A DNA stretch of 64,000 nt from Pseudobdellovibrionaceae bacterium (GCA_016719575.1 JADJYV010000003.1:62001-126000), one strand, 5' to 3'. Shown: positions 22,783 through 32,248, numbered from the stretch's first letter. The notes: a model not told the origin generated them from the letters alone. Translations and numbers: made by a program.

Positions 22783-24351
22783 ATGGACTGTGCTTGTACC
22801 GCTTGCGTGGAACGTAAAGTATATTTAAACCTTATTTTAAGCGCTTTCTTTCTAGTCTCCTGTGGGCCAAGTGGATTCCCAGAGACAATCTCCAATGTGA
22901 GAGCAATCCCGCAATCTACTTATGTTCCGCCGACTCCGCAAAAGAATCGGGCCAGCGAATATGAATTCTATCAAGGATCTTCACAAGTATCGAATTTAAG
23001 TTTGTCTATTGAGGCTGCAACTCGCAAAAGTCGTTTGCAAGGGAATTTGGTTCTTCAGCCAAACGATGGATCGGCAAAGTTGAATATTCAATTTGATTTG
23101 CAAGGTGAAATTGATGAAGGCTACTCAGGAATATTGCGCGCTAAAGACAAAGAGTCTTTGGCCCAACAACAAGTTGAATTGGGGGCAAAACTCACTTGTC
23201 TTTATAATGACTGCTCGGAATCGTTTGTTGATATCTATGTAAAACACAAAGGTGTCATTTATCATCATCAAGTCGAAGCCGAAGGAAATAAAAATAGCAG
23301 TTTTAAGACTCCAGAGCCATCAAAAGGCGACGAATCAGCCTCTGATGCTGAAGTTGAAAGCGGAGAGACCGAAGCAGAAGAAACGCACTCCCACGAAGAT
23401 ACTTCGGATGGTTACTATATTGGCACCAAAGAAGAAGATCTAAAGACTCTTTTCCCAGATATAAAGCCTGTCGAAACCCCGGATTCTAAAAAAGAAGATA
23501 AAAAAGAAGATAAAAAAGAAGATAAGAAAGAAGATAAGAAAGAAGATAAGAAAGAAGATAAGAAAGAAGATAAGAAAGAAGATAAGAAAGAAGATAAGAA
23601 GGAAGACAAGAAGGAAGATAAAAAAGAAGATAAAAAAGAAGAACCCGCTCGCATAGATCCCCTTCCTGAATCTTCTGGTGTTGCGTCTGGCGGTGGTTAT
23701 ACAAGACAAGCTATTGGCAAACCCTTTCGTGGTCGCTTGGAAAATCCTGTTGATTTACTTACCTATACCAAGCAACATGCGAGTCCTGGATTTAAAATAT
23801 TGTACCCGGCTCGAGGAACTTATTATGGTACCAATAGTATGTTGGGACTGCTTGCCTACATGGGTTACTTCAGTCTTAAGTTCGTGGATGGCTATGTTCT
23901 TAGTGTAAATGCAATATCTGCGAAAAGTGGTGGATTTTTAAAAGGGCATTCGTCGCATCAGACAGGCCTTGATGTCGACATCGCCTACTACTTCGACAAC
24001 CAGGAATTGCAATCAAGATTTACACCGGCGGTGGTCGCGGGCAAGCCTCGCAAGGAGTGGATGGTTGAAGAGCAGTGGGGACTTTTCAAGTATGCAGTTA
24101 AGTTTGCAGGAGTCGACCGTATTTTTATTGCAAATTCTTTAAAGAAGTCTCTTTGTGAGCACGCTAGAAAAAGCGGCGAGCTTGATAACTCTAAAACCGA
24201 AAGTGATGCTTTTCAGACGCTAAGACGTTTGAGCCCAGAACCGGCGCACGCTAATCATTTTCATGTGCGTGTTCGCCAGGACTGTCCACCAAAAGAAGCG
24301 CGTTGCTTTCAGATGGTCGCTCCGCCAAACGTCACCAACTGCAGCACTTAG
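22783..24351 (+). CDS. MepA-like murein endopeptidase lipoprotein with KKED repeat
   Basis: A lipobox (FFLVSC) is present if translation starts at ATG 22783 or GTG 22807; neither has a good binding site. The C-terminal 220 residues carry the penicillin-insensitive murein endopeptidase (M74) motifs GHSSHQTGLDVDIAYYF and HANHFHVRV, with the zinc-binding His and Asp residues. These enzymes cut D-Ala-mDAP cross-links. Between the lipid anchor and the enzyme are a beta-rich domain and a highly charged linker with 12 KKED units. The linker may act as a spacer through peptidoglycan. In a predator it could serve remodelling of its own or prey wall; this is inference. Confidence 0.82.
   Translation: MDCACTACVERKVYLNLILSAFFLVSCGPSGFPETISNVRAIPQSTYVPPTPQKNRASEYEFYQGSSQVSNLSLSIEAATRKSRLQGNLVLQPNDGSAKLNIQFDLQGEIDEGYSGILRAKDKESLAQQQVELGAKLTCLYNDCSESFVDIYVKHKGVIYHHQVEAEGNKNSSFKTPEPSKGDESASDAEVESGETEAEETHSHEDTSDGYYIGTKEEDLKTLFPDIKPVETPDSKKEDKKEDKKEDKKEDKKEDKKEDKKEDKKEDKKEDKKEDKKEDKKEDKKEEPARIDPLPESSGVASGGGYTRQAIGKPFRGRLENPVDLLTYTKQHASPGFKILYPARGTYYGTNSMLGLLAYMGYFSLKFVDGYVLSVNAISAKSGGFLKGHSSHQTGLDVDIAYYFDNQELQSRFTPAVVAGKPRKEWMVEEQWGLFKYAVKFAGVDRIFIANSLKKSLCEHARKSGELDNSKTESDAFQTLRRLSPEPAHANHFHVRVRQDCPPKEARCFQMVAPPNVTNCST
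23488..23631 (+). repeat. 12-bp tandem repeat encoding (KKED)12
   Basis: Twelve units of AARAARGAAGAY run without interruption, then a variant KKEE unit follows. Third-position changes (AAA/AAG) are grouped, with AAAAAAGAAGAT at both ends and AAGAAAGAAGAT in the middle, which indicates expansion of the middle unit by slippage. Confidence 0.95.
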
Positions 24352-24526
24352 TGCCAGGTCTGTCTGGCGGGTTGTCTAGTCTGTTTCACAGACAGGTCGT
24401 CCGCGCAAGTATCAAAATGAGACTAGGTAAAACAAAAGTCCTATTGAGGGCTTAAAGTGTCTCAAAATATTTTTCTTTACCCCCCTCAATTCTCACGATG
24501 AAACGCCGATACGATAAAAGTGAATC

Positions 24527-24540
24527 AAACGTGAACGTTT
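24527..24540. promoter_or_regulatory. Palindrome before the Fis-type regulator
   Basis: AAACGTGAACGTTT is a perfect dyad with a two-base centre, 24 bp before the ATG at 24565. Its size and place suggest an operator. The binding protein is unknown; autoregulation by the downstream gene product is possible. Confidence 0.4.
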
Positions 24541-24564
24541 AACGTATCAATAGGGAGGACGACA

Positions 24565-25011
24565 ATGTCTCGTACAATTATGATTTTGGTGAGTGATAAT
24601 CCTGTGGCAGTTGAAAACGCCAAAAAGCACTCTGAGCAACAAGAGGTGACTTTGCAGGTTTATTCACCCACTCAATGGCGTGAGGGGATGGAATCTCCAT
24701 TCTTCCGTCAGCAACTGATGGCGGGAGTACCGTCTTTGGCATTTGGCTCAAGCCCGTTGAGTGGAGAGAGCGCTTCGCCTGCCGGTGGCAATGTCCTGCC
24801 GTTCCCGGGTCCCGCTAGTGGTGGCGACTCTAGCAAAATTCAAAAAATGGATGAGCTCGAAGCTCATGCTATCGAAAATGCGATTTTGCAATACAAAGGA
24901 AACTTGACAGAGGCCGCTAAGGCACTCGGCATCGGTCGTGCGACCCTTTATCGAAAGGTAAAGCAATATCATATAGACCCGTCTCAGGCGCGAAAGAAAA
25001 GAGCAGCTTAA
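24565..25011 (+). CDS. Fis-type helix-turn-helix regulator
   Basis: AGGGAGG precedes ATG 24565. The last 50 residues (ELEAHAIENAILQYKGNLTE, AAKALGIGRATLYRKVKQYH) are the HTH_8/Fis domain seen at the end of NtrC-type activators. The first half (SRTIMILVSDNPVAVENAKK) starts like a receiver-type strand-helix but lacks the phosphoacceptor Asp and is too short. There is no AAA+ domain, so it is not a sigma-54 activator. A very strong terminator lies just behind it, inside the start of the next gene. Confidence 0.8.
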   Translation: MSRTIMILVSDNPVAVENAKKHSEQQEVTLQVYSPTQWREGMESPFFRQQLMAGVPSLAFGSSPLSGESASPAGGNVLPFPGPASGGDSSKIQKMDELEAHAIENAILQYKGNLTEAAKALGIGRATLYRKVKQYHIDPSQARKKRAA

Positions 25012-25021
25012 TTTCATTCTG

Positions 25022-26257
25022 ATGAAGTTAATGTTTCTAAGAAAGCCAGGGGCACTCCTTGGCTTTTTATTTTTTTTAATATGTTTTGGCGTTGGACTGA
25101 GCTTGAAAAAACGAAGTTCAGAAGCCAATGTCTACGCACAAATTTGTCAATTTGTAGCGGGGCAAATCTATTTGCCAGAGGTCGTCGTCACTCCTTGGCT
25201 TCACGACTGTTTTCTTCGTTCTCGGCAGATTCAACGAGGGACTCCGCGCAATTTTCTAATTCAAGATATTAATGATCAGTTTTCAAAATTAAGTACCTCC
25301 CACCTGGTAGTCTATGATGAGAAAGAAAGTAAAAAAGTTTGGAGTGGTGAAAGTGCTGAAACTGGCATCGAAGCTCAGTATGTCGAGGGCGATTTGGTGA
25401 TACTCCGAGTGCACAAAAATTCCCCGGCAGAGTATGCGGGCCTTCGTTTTGGCGACACCATCTATCGCATCAATGAAACACTTGGGACGCCCAAAGAGGC
25501 AGAAGTCCTGTCGGGATCCTATTATATTCTGCGGGACAAGGTGATAAAAGAATACAAAATTCAAGCAAGAGAAATTAAACGTGATGAAGATGTCGAAATT
25601 ATTCCGGTGACCGAAAAGACGGTCATTTTTAAAGTCCCCTCGTTTCGTGCCGAATTTTTTGCAAAAGAGAATTGGCTCAAAAAAATAAATGAGCTTAAAA
25701 AGTATCAAAAAATAATCGTCGACTTGAGGGGAAACCAGGGTGGTAACTTTGTTGCTGGCTTGAGATTTTTGTCCTCGTTTATGTGTTCACCGCAAGACAT
25801 AGGATATTTATGGAAACCGAAGTCAAAGCTCAAGCAAGAAGCGACCATGGCTGATGACTTGGAGGATGAAATTCAAATTGAAATGTTGGATAAAAGTTTT
25901 TTAGTTAATTTGTGGACGTTTGATGGTTACGGCTGTATTGCGTCTTCAGTCGCTGTTTTGGTCGATCATGGCACGGCCTCTACTGCAGAGATGGTTGCTC
26001 AGGCGCTCAAGGACTATGTTGGAGCAAAGATATTTGGCTCCTCAAGTGCGGGCCAGCTTTTGGTCGGCGTTTGGTACCCTTTGCCTGAGCTGGGGAAGGG
26101 CGCGAAAATTTCGATCCCGGAGGCAGTCTATCAGACTCGTCGCGGACATAAAATCGAAGGTCCAGGAGTGCAGGTCGACAAGGTCTTGTATTATCACCTA
26201 AGCGAAGTCCAAAACGGCGAAGACAGCTGGGTTAAGAGCGCGGTGCAGCTATTTTAG
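25022..26257 (+). CDS. S41-family serine protease, Ser-His type
   Basis: An N-terminal membrane segment (GALLGFLFFLICFGVGLSL) is followed by a helical region, a PDZ-like domain (about 115-185: VEGDLVILRVHKNSPAEYAG, LRFGDTIYRIN) and the S41 core (KIIVDLRGNQGGN, VLVDHGTASTAEMVAQAL). The Ser in TASTAEM is the nucleophile. The Lys expected in TFGKG of tail-specific proteases is absent (GSSSAGQ). The His in STSHLVVY fits the Ser-His dyad known from the nisin-resistance protein group. It starts 11 bp after the Fis-type gene and its first codons contain that gene's terminator. Confidence 0.8.
   Translation: MKLMFLRKPGALLGFLFFLICFGVGLSLKKRSSEANVYAQICQFVAGQIYLPEVVVTPWLHDCFLRSRQIQRGTPRNFLIQDINDQFSKLSTSHLVVYDEKESKKVWSGESAETGIEAQYVEGDLVILRVHKNSPAEYAGLRFGDTIYRINETLGTPKEAEVLSGSYYILRDKVIKEYKIQAREIKRDEDVEIIPVTEKTVIFKVPSFRAEFFAKENWLKKINELKKYQKIIVDLRGNQGGNFVAGLRFLSSFMCSPQDIGYLWKPKSKLKQEATMADDLEDEIQIEMLDKSFLVNLWTFDGYGCIASSVAVLVDHGTASTAEMVAQALKDYVGAKIFGSSSAGQLLVGVWYPLPELGKGAKISIPEAVYQTRRGHKIEGPGVQVDKVLYYHLSEVQNGEDSWVKSAVQLF
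25042..25078 (+). terminator. Terminator of the Fis-type gene inside the next coding region
   Basis: AAAGCCAGGG (25042-25051) pairs with TCCTTGGCTTT (25056-25066) around a very short loop, followed by a run of T broken by one A (25064-25078). The T-run encodes Phe and Leu of the membrane segment of the S41 protease. Confidence 0.8.
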
Positions 26258-26432
26258 GGTCGTTTCAAAATGAAACGTCTAACAACTTACAGTCCATTGT
26301 TGAGAGATTCTACGATAGCATGTACTTTATTAGAGTTGGATGAACAGAGGGTTCGGCACGTATTTCGCTTTATAAATAGTTAAGGCTAACCGTTATTGAC
26401 ATTGAATGTGTCGAAAAAAAAGGGGTTCAAAA

Positions 26433-27062
26433 ATGTCGAATCAAACTGTTGAAAATAAAGTTTTAGAATTCCCTGAGTCTAAATCAGTAAGAAAGAGACT
26501 AATGGATCGAAATCAAGATCAAAAAGCAGTTTTGGGTTTGTCTATTGTTTCGGTTTTGGTCGTGAGTGTTTTTTTGAATGAGTGGCTTGTAAAATCACAA
26601 GCTGGAGTGGATGCAATTGTAGGCGCGAACCGTGGCATTGCAAGCTTTGAGGAGATGGGCTCTGTCGAGAGCATTCAATGGGAGCATGAGCTGGCGCAAA
26701 AATTATCTCAAGAAAAAAGCACAGCAAAGAGTTTATTGGCGGCGAAGCCGACTTTGAAGGATGAGCTTGTCTTTGGCTTTCTAGAAGGCAAATATCGCAC
26801 TCATTTGAGCGGCAATAAAATTCAGAGCTTTGAGTTTCTCGATCAGAGAAACAGCGACCAGCCATTGGTTATCAAACAAAAAGAAGAGTTTCTGAAAATC
26901 TTTAAGTCGGTCTTTTCAGTTTCTTATGCCAAAGTCGAGCTCGACAAAAAAGAGGCAACCCTCGAAGTTTATAAACTCATAGGGCCCTCCAGTCAGGCTA
27001 TAGGGCAAGCGCATTTTGTCCTTGATGAGCAGGGGCGCGTCTTGTCCTTGAAAATTCAATAA
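26433..27062 (+). CDS. Single-span membrane protein of unknown function, 209 aa
   Basis: ATG 26433 is preferred over 26406 because AAGGGG lies before it. The first 40 residues are cytoplasmic and charged, then comes one transmembrane helix (AVLGLSIVSVLVVSVFLNEW) and a periplasmic domain of about 140 residues with alternating helices and strands. No motif is recognised. It lies 23 bp before the RDD gene, which overlaps the rhomboid gene, so these three probably form one envelope operon. Confidence 0.7.
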   Translation: MSNQTVENKVLEFPESKSVRKRLMDRNQDQKAVLGLSIVSVLVVSVFLNEWLVKSQAGVDAIVGANRGIASFEEMGSVESIQWEHELAQKLSQEKSTAKSLLAAKPTLKDELVFGFLEGKYRTHLSGNKIQSFEFLDQRNSDQPLVIKQKEEFLKIFKSVFSVSYAKVELDKKEATLEVYKLIGPSSQAIGQAHFVLDEQGRVLSLKIQ

Positions 27063-27085
27063 CTAGACCCGAGTTTTAATCGGGG

Positions 27086-28357
27086 ATGGCCGACAAGTTT
27101 CTTATGGTTATAAGAGACTTGGTATCTCCAAAAGAAGATTATAAATTCGTAGATTATTTCAAAAATCGAGCGGCGACAGCAGTCCCGCTGGCCCCAGTTG
27201 CGGATCGGTTTATCGCCCTCATTCTTGATTTTTTAATTCTTTCTCCAGTTGTTAGCTTTTTCGTTGCCACTTTTTTGCGAGACCTCAAGACAGTGCTGAT
27301 TGTTAGCTCTGAGTCTGACAGTGCGATGATTATTTGGGTCTTTTTTGTTTTGTCAATTGTCGCGCTTTCAAGTTTTTTGCAGTCACTCTTTCTTTACTTC
27401 TGGCAAGCCACTCCCGGGCAAAAGTTTATGCACCTAGCGGTGGTTTCTTATCCGCAATGGATGAACGAAACTGAGCGCCTGACTTATGCCCAATGTCTCG
27501 TGCGTTCCATCGGTTGGTGGGGTTCGGTTTTTTTGGGTGCGATTCCTTTTTTGGATATAGCTGGACATCCCCTGAGAAGAGCAATTCACGAGCGGATGTC
27601 TGACACTATCGTTATTACAAAAAAACGAGGTCTCATTGATGCCCCCCTGGCAATCGAAACTCGGTACATAAGCTCTGCTCTTTGGGTTTTTTATGGATTT
27701 CTATTTGTTGTCGGCATGACCTTTATGGCGAAAACCTACAAGGCCGCACTTTTGGAAGGACTCAGTGGCGACGGCGTAACCTCGCAGGCCTTTTGTCCGC
27801 AAATTTCTCACGATAAGTACAAGGATCAGCAAAAGCGTTTGGACTTGGCGATTGCGCTGTATTTGGCAGAAGAGGCAGACAACGCCTGCATCTATACGGA
27901 GGCCCAAAGAGCCTTGTGGAGCTCTGATGGCGACGAAAAGGCCCTGGCCGAATTGGCAATGGCCATGGTCAGCGAGGACGAAGAGGATATCACTCAGTAT
28001 CACGAAAAGACCTGTATCACGAGTGCGAGTTCTGAAGCGTGCGAAATTTCAAAATATTTGCGTGACGAAAAAAATCCAGAGAGAGCGCTGTTTGTTGACC
28101 GTTCTGAGCTGAGCCTTGTCAGCTCTCGTTTTTTGCTACTAAATCATTCCGTCGCGATTCATGACTTTAAAGCTGCCAAACAATGGATTCATTCTTTAGA
28201 AAGAGAGACTTTGTTAAGCGCTGCCGTTGAGAAGAACCGAGTGAAAGTTGCTTGGATTTTAAATGCGCAGCTACAGGATAAAAAGGCCAGATCCCCAGCG
28301 AGCGCTGAAGAAAAAGAAATTTTGAAAGAGTTTAAAGAAAGGTATCAAATTAAGTGA
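27086..28357 (+). CDS. RDD-family membrane protein with soluble C-terminus
   Basis: Residues 35-180 have the RDD pattern: PVADRFIALILDFLILSP (with the R and D), two further helices, ATPGQKFMHLAVV and HERMSDTIVI. A fourth helix (about 195-215) is followed by a periplasmic or cytoplasmic domain of about 200 residues rich in Glu, Lys and Cys, resembling helical repeats. RDD proteins are often transporters or regulators of membrane processes; the substrate is unknown. Its stop overlaps the rhomboid start by 4 bp (GTGA), showing coupled translation. Confidence 0.78.
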   Translation: MADKFLMVIRDLVSPKEDYKFVDYFKNRAATAVPLAPVADRFIALILDFLILSPVVSFFVATFLRDLKTVLIVSSESDSAMIIWVFFVLSIVALSSFLQSLFLYFWQATPGQKFMHLAVVSYPQWMNETERLTYAQCLVRSIGWWGSVFLGAIPFLDIAGHPLRRAIHERMSDTIVITKKRGLIDAPLAIETRYISSALWVFYGFLFVVGMTFMAKTYKAALLEGLSGDGVTSQAFCPQISHDKYKDQQKRLDLAIALYLAEEADNACIYTEAQRALWSSDGDEKALAELAMAMVSEDEEDITQYHEKTCITSASSEACEISKYLRDEKNPERALFVDRSELSLVSSRFLLLNHSVAIHDFKAAKQWIHSLERETLLSAAVEKNRVKVAWILNAQLQDKKARSPASAEEKEILKEFKERYQIK

Positions 28358-29346
28358 TCCTTCCGCAGCCGGCCCCCCTTTCGAAGTACCATCGTTATCC
28401 ATTGACCTGGACTTTGTTGCTATTGAATACGCTGATTTATTTTGTTTTCTTCTCTGGACGCTCGGATGATTTTTATCAGCAGCGAATTCTGTCGTCGACT
28501 TCGGCGGTTGTGACGGGCAAGTTGTATTTTCAGTACCTCCAGTCTTTGACCAATCGCGAGCAAGAGAGCCGGGCTTTTTGGACGGCAAAAATGAATCCCG
28601 AGAACGCCGAGCAAATGGAAATTTTGGGTTCCTATGCCCTACGCGACAAAGAGTTTTTAACAGCCTCGCAGTCAGCAAAATTTCAAGGTGATGAGGTCGC
28701 GATCGAGAGGTGGCGGAAAGACATTTTCAATTTCAGCAAGTCGTATGAAAAGGACTCGATTTTTAGTTTTGGCCTTGCCAAGATGGAATTAAGGTCTTCG
28801 ACTTGGATCACGTATCAATTTTCACATGCGAGCGTGACACATCTTTTTAGCAACATGCTTTTTTTGGTGGTTATTGGCAGTGTCGTAGAAACCCTTGTTG
28901 GTGGTTTTGGTTTGTTATTTTTATATCTGCTGGGTGGGATTTCGGGCGGCATCGCTTTTTTATTTTATAATGGCCATGGCGTCATCCCGATGGTCGGAGC
29001 GAGCGCTTCGATCAGCGCTTTGCTGGCGTTTTATTTTGTGGTTGAGACCCGCCGGCGGATTCGGTTTTTTTACTTTATCTCGCCATTCCCCGGGCATAAT
29101 GGATTTATATATTTACCAACTCTCCTGATCTTTCCCCTTTTTATACTGGTGGATTTTACCAGCCTGATGGCTAACCCCGAGGGTCTTGGCGGAGGCGTGG
29201 CCTATTCGGCCCATATTGGCGGGACCCTCTTTGGTTTTCTTGCGGGGGCGGTCGCTCGTTGGGTCCTTCATGTTGAAAGGCCCCTTACCTATGACGATCC
29301 TACTCCTCCGCCGGAGCAAAACCACGACGAAGAGTATTTTCTGTAA
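28354..29346 (+). CDS. Rhomboid-family intramembrane serine protease
   Basis: The GTG start at 28354 lies in the RDD stop. An N-terminal helix and a 110-residue loop precede the rhomboid core: ITYQFSHASVTHLFSNMLFL (with the HxxxxHLxxN motif), GGISGGIAFLFY, GASASISALLAFY with the catalytic Ser at about 217, and SAHIGGTLFGFLAG with the catalytic His at about 287. The GASA replaces the common GxSG, a tolerated variant. Rhomboids cleave membrane proteins within the bilayer; the neighbouring single-span proteins are possible substrates. Its last 47 bp overlap putA tail to tail. Confidence 0.9.
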   Translation: MILPQPAPLSKYHRYPLTWTLLLLNTLIYFVFFSGRSDDFYQQRILSSTSAVVTGKLYFQYLQSLTNREQESRAFWTAKMNPENAEQMEILGSYALRDKEFLTASQSAKFQGDEVAIERWRKDIFNFSKSYEKDSIFSFGLAKMELRSSTWITYQFSHASVTHLFSNMLFLVVIGSVVETLVGGFGLLFLYLLGGISGGIAFLFYNGHGVIPMVGASASISALLAFYFVVETRRRIRFFYFISPFPGHNGFIYLPTLLIFPLFILVDFTSLMANPEGLGGGVAYSAHIGGTLFGFLAGAVARWVLHVERPLTYDDPTPPPEQNHDEEYFL

Positions 29347-32248
29347 TACAGATTGGCTCCATATATTGTTTTAGATAATCCGGTCCTCCTGTTTTAGACC
29401 CAACTCCTGACATTTTAAAGCCACCAAAAGGATGCCGGTCCACCATGGCACCTGTAATTCCCCGGTTGATGTACAAATTGCCGACCTCGAACTCAGCGCG
29501 CACACGGGCAATGTTCGCCGGGCTGCGCGAGAACAGACCTCCGGTCAGGGCGTATTCGGTGCTATTTGCAATTTCTAATGCTTGATCCAAGTCTTTGGCG
29601 CGAATCACTGCGACGACCGGACCAAAAATTTCTTGCTGTGCAAGACGAGAGTCCCCCGGCACTTCGCCAAAAATAGTCGCCGGTACAAAGTATCCTTGAT
29701 TCGGAACAGAGGCCTTGAAAAGCAACGTATGATTTTTTTCGGCGTCTGCGATTGTGTTGATAATCCGTTCATAGGCTTCTTTGTCGACGACCGGGCCCAT
29801 ATAGGCTTTAGGGTTTTCAGCTGGCAAGATGTCTATGCTTTTCGCCGCGGCGACGAGACGATCAACAAAGCGATCGTAAACGTCCTCAAGGACAATAACT
29901 CGGCTGGCGGCAGAGCACTTTTGTCCACTAAATCCGAAGGCAGAGTAGAGCACTCCGCCGACGGCTTCATCGAGATCAGAATCTGTGTCAATGATGACAG
30001 CGTTTTTACCGCCCATCTCGATGATGCAGCGTTTGACGTGATTTTGTCCCGGATGAACAATGGCCGCTTGTTTTAAGATATGCAAACCCACGGCTTTGGA
30101 ACCGGTAAAGGCAATGGTGGCAGTGAGAGGATGATTCACGAGATATTCGCCAACCTCTTCGCCGAGACCAGGTAAGAAGTTAACAACTCCAGGCGGAAAT
30201 CCCGCCTCTTGAATCATGCGCATCAAGCCGAGAGCGACGACAGAAGATTGTTCCGCCGGCTTCATAACAACAGTGTTGCCGGTCACAGTGGCGGCAGCGA
30301 CCATTCCGCAAAGAATCGCCAGCGGAAAATTCCATGGAGCAATGACAACCGTGACGCCTCTTGGACGATAACTGTATTGGGAATTTTCTCCTGGAACATT
30401 GCCAACACGAAGGGGTTTTTCGAGTTCTCGCATATGCCGAGCGTAATAGCGGCAGAAGTCAATGGCCTCGCCAATGTCGCCATCAGCCTCAGCCCAGGGT
30501 TTGCCGACTTCGTAAACTTGAGTGGCCATTAGTTTGAATTTATCCCGGGTCATAATGTCAGCGAGTTTATCAACGAAGTCGGCACGTTCGTCTGCTGAGG
30601 TGTTTTTCCAAGATTTAAAAGCTGTCAGCGCCGCAGCGATGGCATTTTCTGCGTCCTGAGTCGTCGCTAAATGAATTTTTCCAACAGTCTGATTGGAGAC
30701 AGAGGGATTTTCGCGGTCTAAGATTTTTTGTGAGCTGACAGACGTGTTGTTGATAATCATCGGCACAGTTACGGGAAGAGACTTTTTAATTTCAGCAAGG
30801 GCGGCTTCGATGTTTTTACGTGCTTCGGGCATTGCAAAGTCAACCAGAGGCTCGTTGTAAAATGCCCCGGATTTTTTTGCGATCTGCGAAGAGGTCGGGG
30901 TGAGTCCCTGTGCTGGGTCCTTCAAGAGCTCGGCGGTGGTTTTTCCTTCTGCAAATTTGCCGCGGAGCCAAGACTCGTTAGAGGTGTTCTCAAGAAGACG
31001 GCGAACCAAGTAGGCCATCCCAGGGATGAGTTCGCCTACGGGAGAGTATTCCCGCAGACGATAACCCATATCGACGAGAGATTTTTTAATGGGTTCTGCC
31101 ATTCCGTACAGCATTTGAAACTCGAGGGCTTCTTTGGGGATATTGAGTTTTTCAGCATACACCATGCAAGCGGCAAGCGTTCGCACATTGTGAGAGGCAA
31201 AAGCTGGACGAATGTGTTTAATATTTTCTAGTAAGTACTTGGCGCAGACTTCGTAGTTGGCATCGCTTTCGGCCTTGCTTGTATAAACCGGAACCGGCCA
31301 GCCTCGCTGCTCGGCTTCGATCGTTTCGTAATCCCAGTAAGCTCCCTTAACGAGGCGAACCCAAAAAGGAGTTCCTCTTTTTTGCGCAACCTCGGAGAGC
31401 ATTTTAACGTCTTCGAAGCTGTCTCGAAGATAGGCTTGGATGACGATTCCGAAAAACTTATAGTTTTTAAATTCAGCTTCGCTGATGAGCTCGGTAAACA
31501 CTTCGAGAGTCAGATGCTTGACAGAGTATTGTTCCATGTCGAGGTTGATAAAAATATTTTTTTGCATACCGGTACGGAACACATTGCGCAGTCGCTCTTT
31601 AAGAATATTTTTTGAGTCATCCCAGGATTTATCATTGATTTGAGAATAGAGCGCCGTCATTTTGACGGACACATTGACCTTGGGCATAGCGCCTTCGTGA
31701 TCGCGGTCGATCTGGGGAATTTCTTCCCACTTCTGCGAGTCCTTCTCTAGCCAGTCGATCAACTCCATGTACTTGCCTTGATAGTCTTGGGCTTCTTTTT
31801 CTGAAAGAGTGGCCTCGCCAAGAATATCGACGGTGAAGGTGATTTTATTTTTGCGCGCTTTTTTTAAGACCGGAAGAGCTTCGTCTGGAGTTTCGCCAGT
31901 GATAAACATCTTAGCCATCGCCGTGACATTTTTGCGAATGGCTCCTGCCATGAGTCCTGGTGCGAGCGAGCCCAGTCCAAGGCCCACATTAAAAACGGAA
32001 GGAAGTTCTTCGCCATTTTCAGAAAAGTATTCCTTAAGGTGACGGGCCACTTCGGTTCCCGAAGTGAGGGCCGGCAGAACATCCACAAAGCGAAACATAT
32101 TGGTTTTAAATTTTTCGTTTTTCATACTCCATTCCATGATGGAGCCATACCAAAAGTCTTTGGAGAAAATAGAGGACTTGGATTGCCCCTCCATGTTCTT
32201 AAGAATTTCTTCACCCTTGGATCGAATTTGCGCTTGGATATCGGACAT
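29300..32248 (-). CDS. putA: Bifunctional proline dehydrogenase / P5C dehydrogenase (PutA)
   Basis: The 982-residue protein has a FAD proline dehydrogenase barrel at about 130-450 (VNVSVKMTALYSQ, NLDMEQY, VRLVKGAYWDYE, ASHNVRTLA, EFQMLYGM) and an aldehyde dehydrogenase at about 510-970 (APWNFPLAI, FTGSKAVG, EMGGKNAV, FSGQKCSAASR with the catalytic Cys, EIFGPVV). It oxidises proline to glutamate for energy. It lacks the N-terminal DNA-binding domain of E. coli PutA. GAGGTG precedes ATG 32248. Proline use fits a protein-rich diet of a predator. Confidence 0.96.
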   Translation of the reverse strand: MSDIQAQIRSKGEEILKNMEGQSKSSIFSKDFWYGSIMEWSMKNEKFKTNMFRFVDVLPALTSGTEVARHLKEYFSENGEELPSVFNVGLGLGSLAPGLMAGAIRKNVTAMAKMFITGETPDEALPVLKKARKNKITFTVDILGEATLSEKEAQDYQGKYMELIDWLEKDSQKWEEIPQIDRDHEGAMPKVNVSVKMTALYSQINDKSWDDSKNILKERLRNVFRTGMQKNIFINLDMEQYSVKHLTLEVFTELISEAEFKNYKFFGIVIQAYLRDSFEDVKMLSEVAQKRGTPFWVRLVKGAYWDYETIEAEQRGWPVPVYTSKAESDANYEVCAKYLLENIKHIRPAFASHNVRTLAACMVYAEKLNIPKEALEFQMLYGMAEPIKKSLVDMGYRLREYSPVGELIPGMAYLVRRLLENTSNESWLRGKFAEGKTTAELLKDPAQGLTPTSSQIAKKSGAFYNEPLVDFAMPEARKNIEAALAEIKKSLPVTVPMIINNTSVSSQKILDRENPSVSNQTVGKIHLATTQDAENAIAAALTAFKSWKNTSADERADFVDKLADIMTRDKFKLMATQVYEVGKPWAEADGDIGEAIDFCRYYARHMRELEKPLRVGNVPGENSQYSYRPRGVTVVIAPWNFPLAILCGMVAAATVTGNTVVMKPAEQSSVVALGLMRMIQEAGFPPGVVNFLPGLGEEVGEYLVNHPLTATIAFTGSKAVGLHILKQAAIVHPGQNHVKRCIIEMGGKNAVIIDTDSDLDEAVGGVLYSAFGFSGQKCSAASRVIVLEDVYDRFVDRLVAAAKSIDILPAENPKAYMGPVVDKEAYERIINTIADAEKNHTLLFKASVPNQGYFVPATIFGEVPGDSRLAQQEIFGPVVAVIRAKDLDQALEIANSTEYALTGGLFSRSPANIARVRAEFEVGNLYINRGITGAMVDRHPFGGFKMSGVGSKTGGPDYLKQYMEPICITENTLRRGFAPAEE

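Noticed and set aside
23488..23640. CRISPR-like array
   Set aside because: The 12-bp units are continuous, without spacers, and encode protein in the correct frame.
23415..23709. Minus-strand frames with repeated Phe/Leu/Ser
   Set aside because: They are shadows of the KKED repeat.
29582..30532. Plus-strand frames within putA (164 and 107 residues)
   Set aside because: They overlap conserved aldehyde dehydrogenase motifs and have no start signals.
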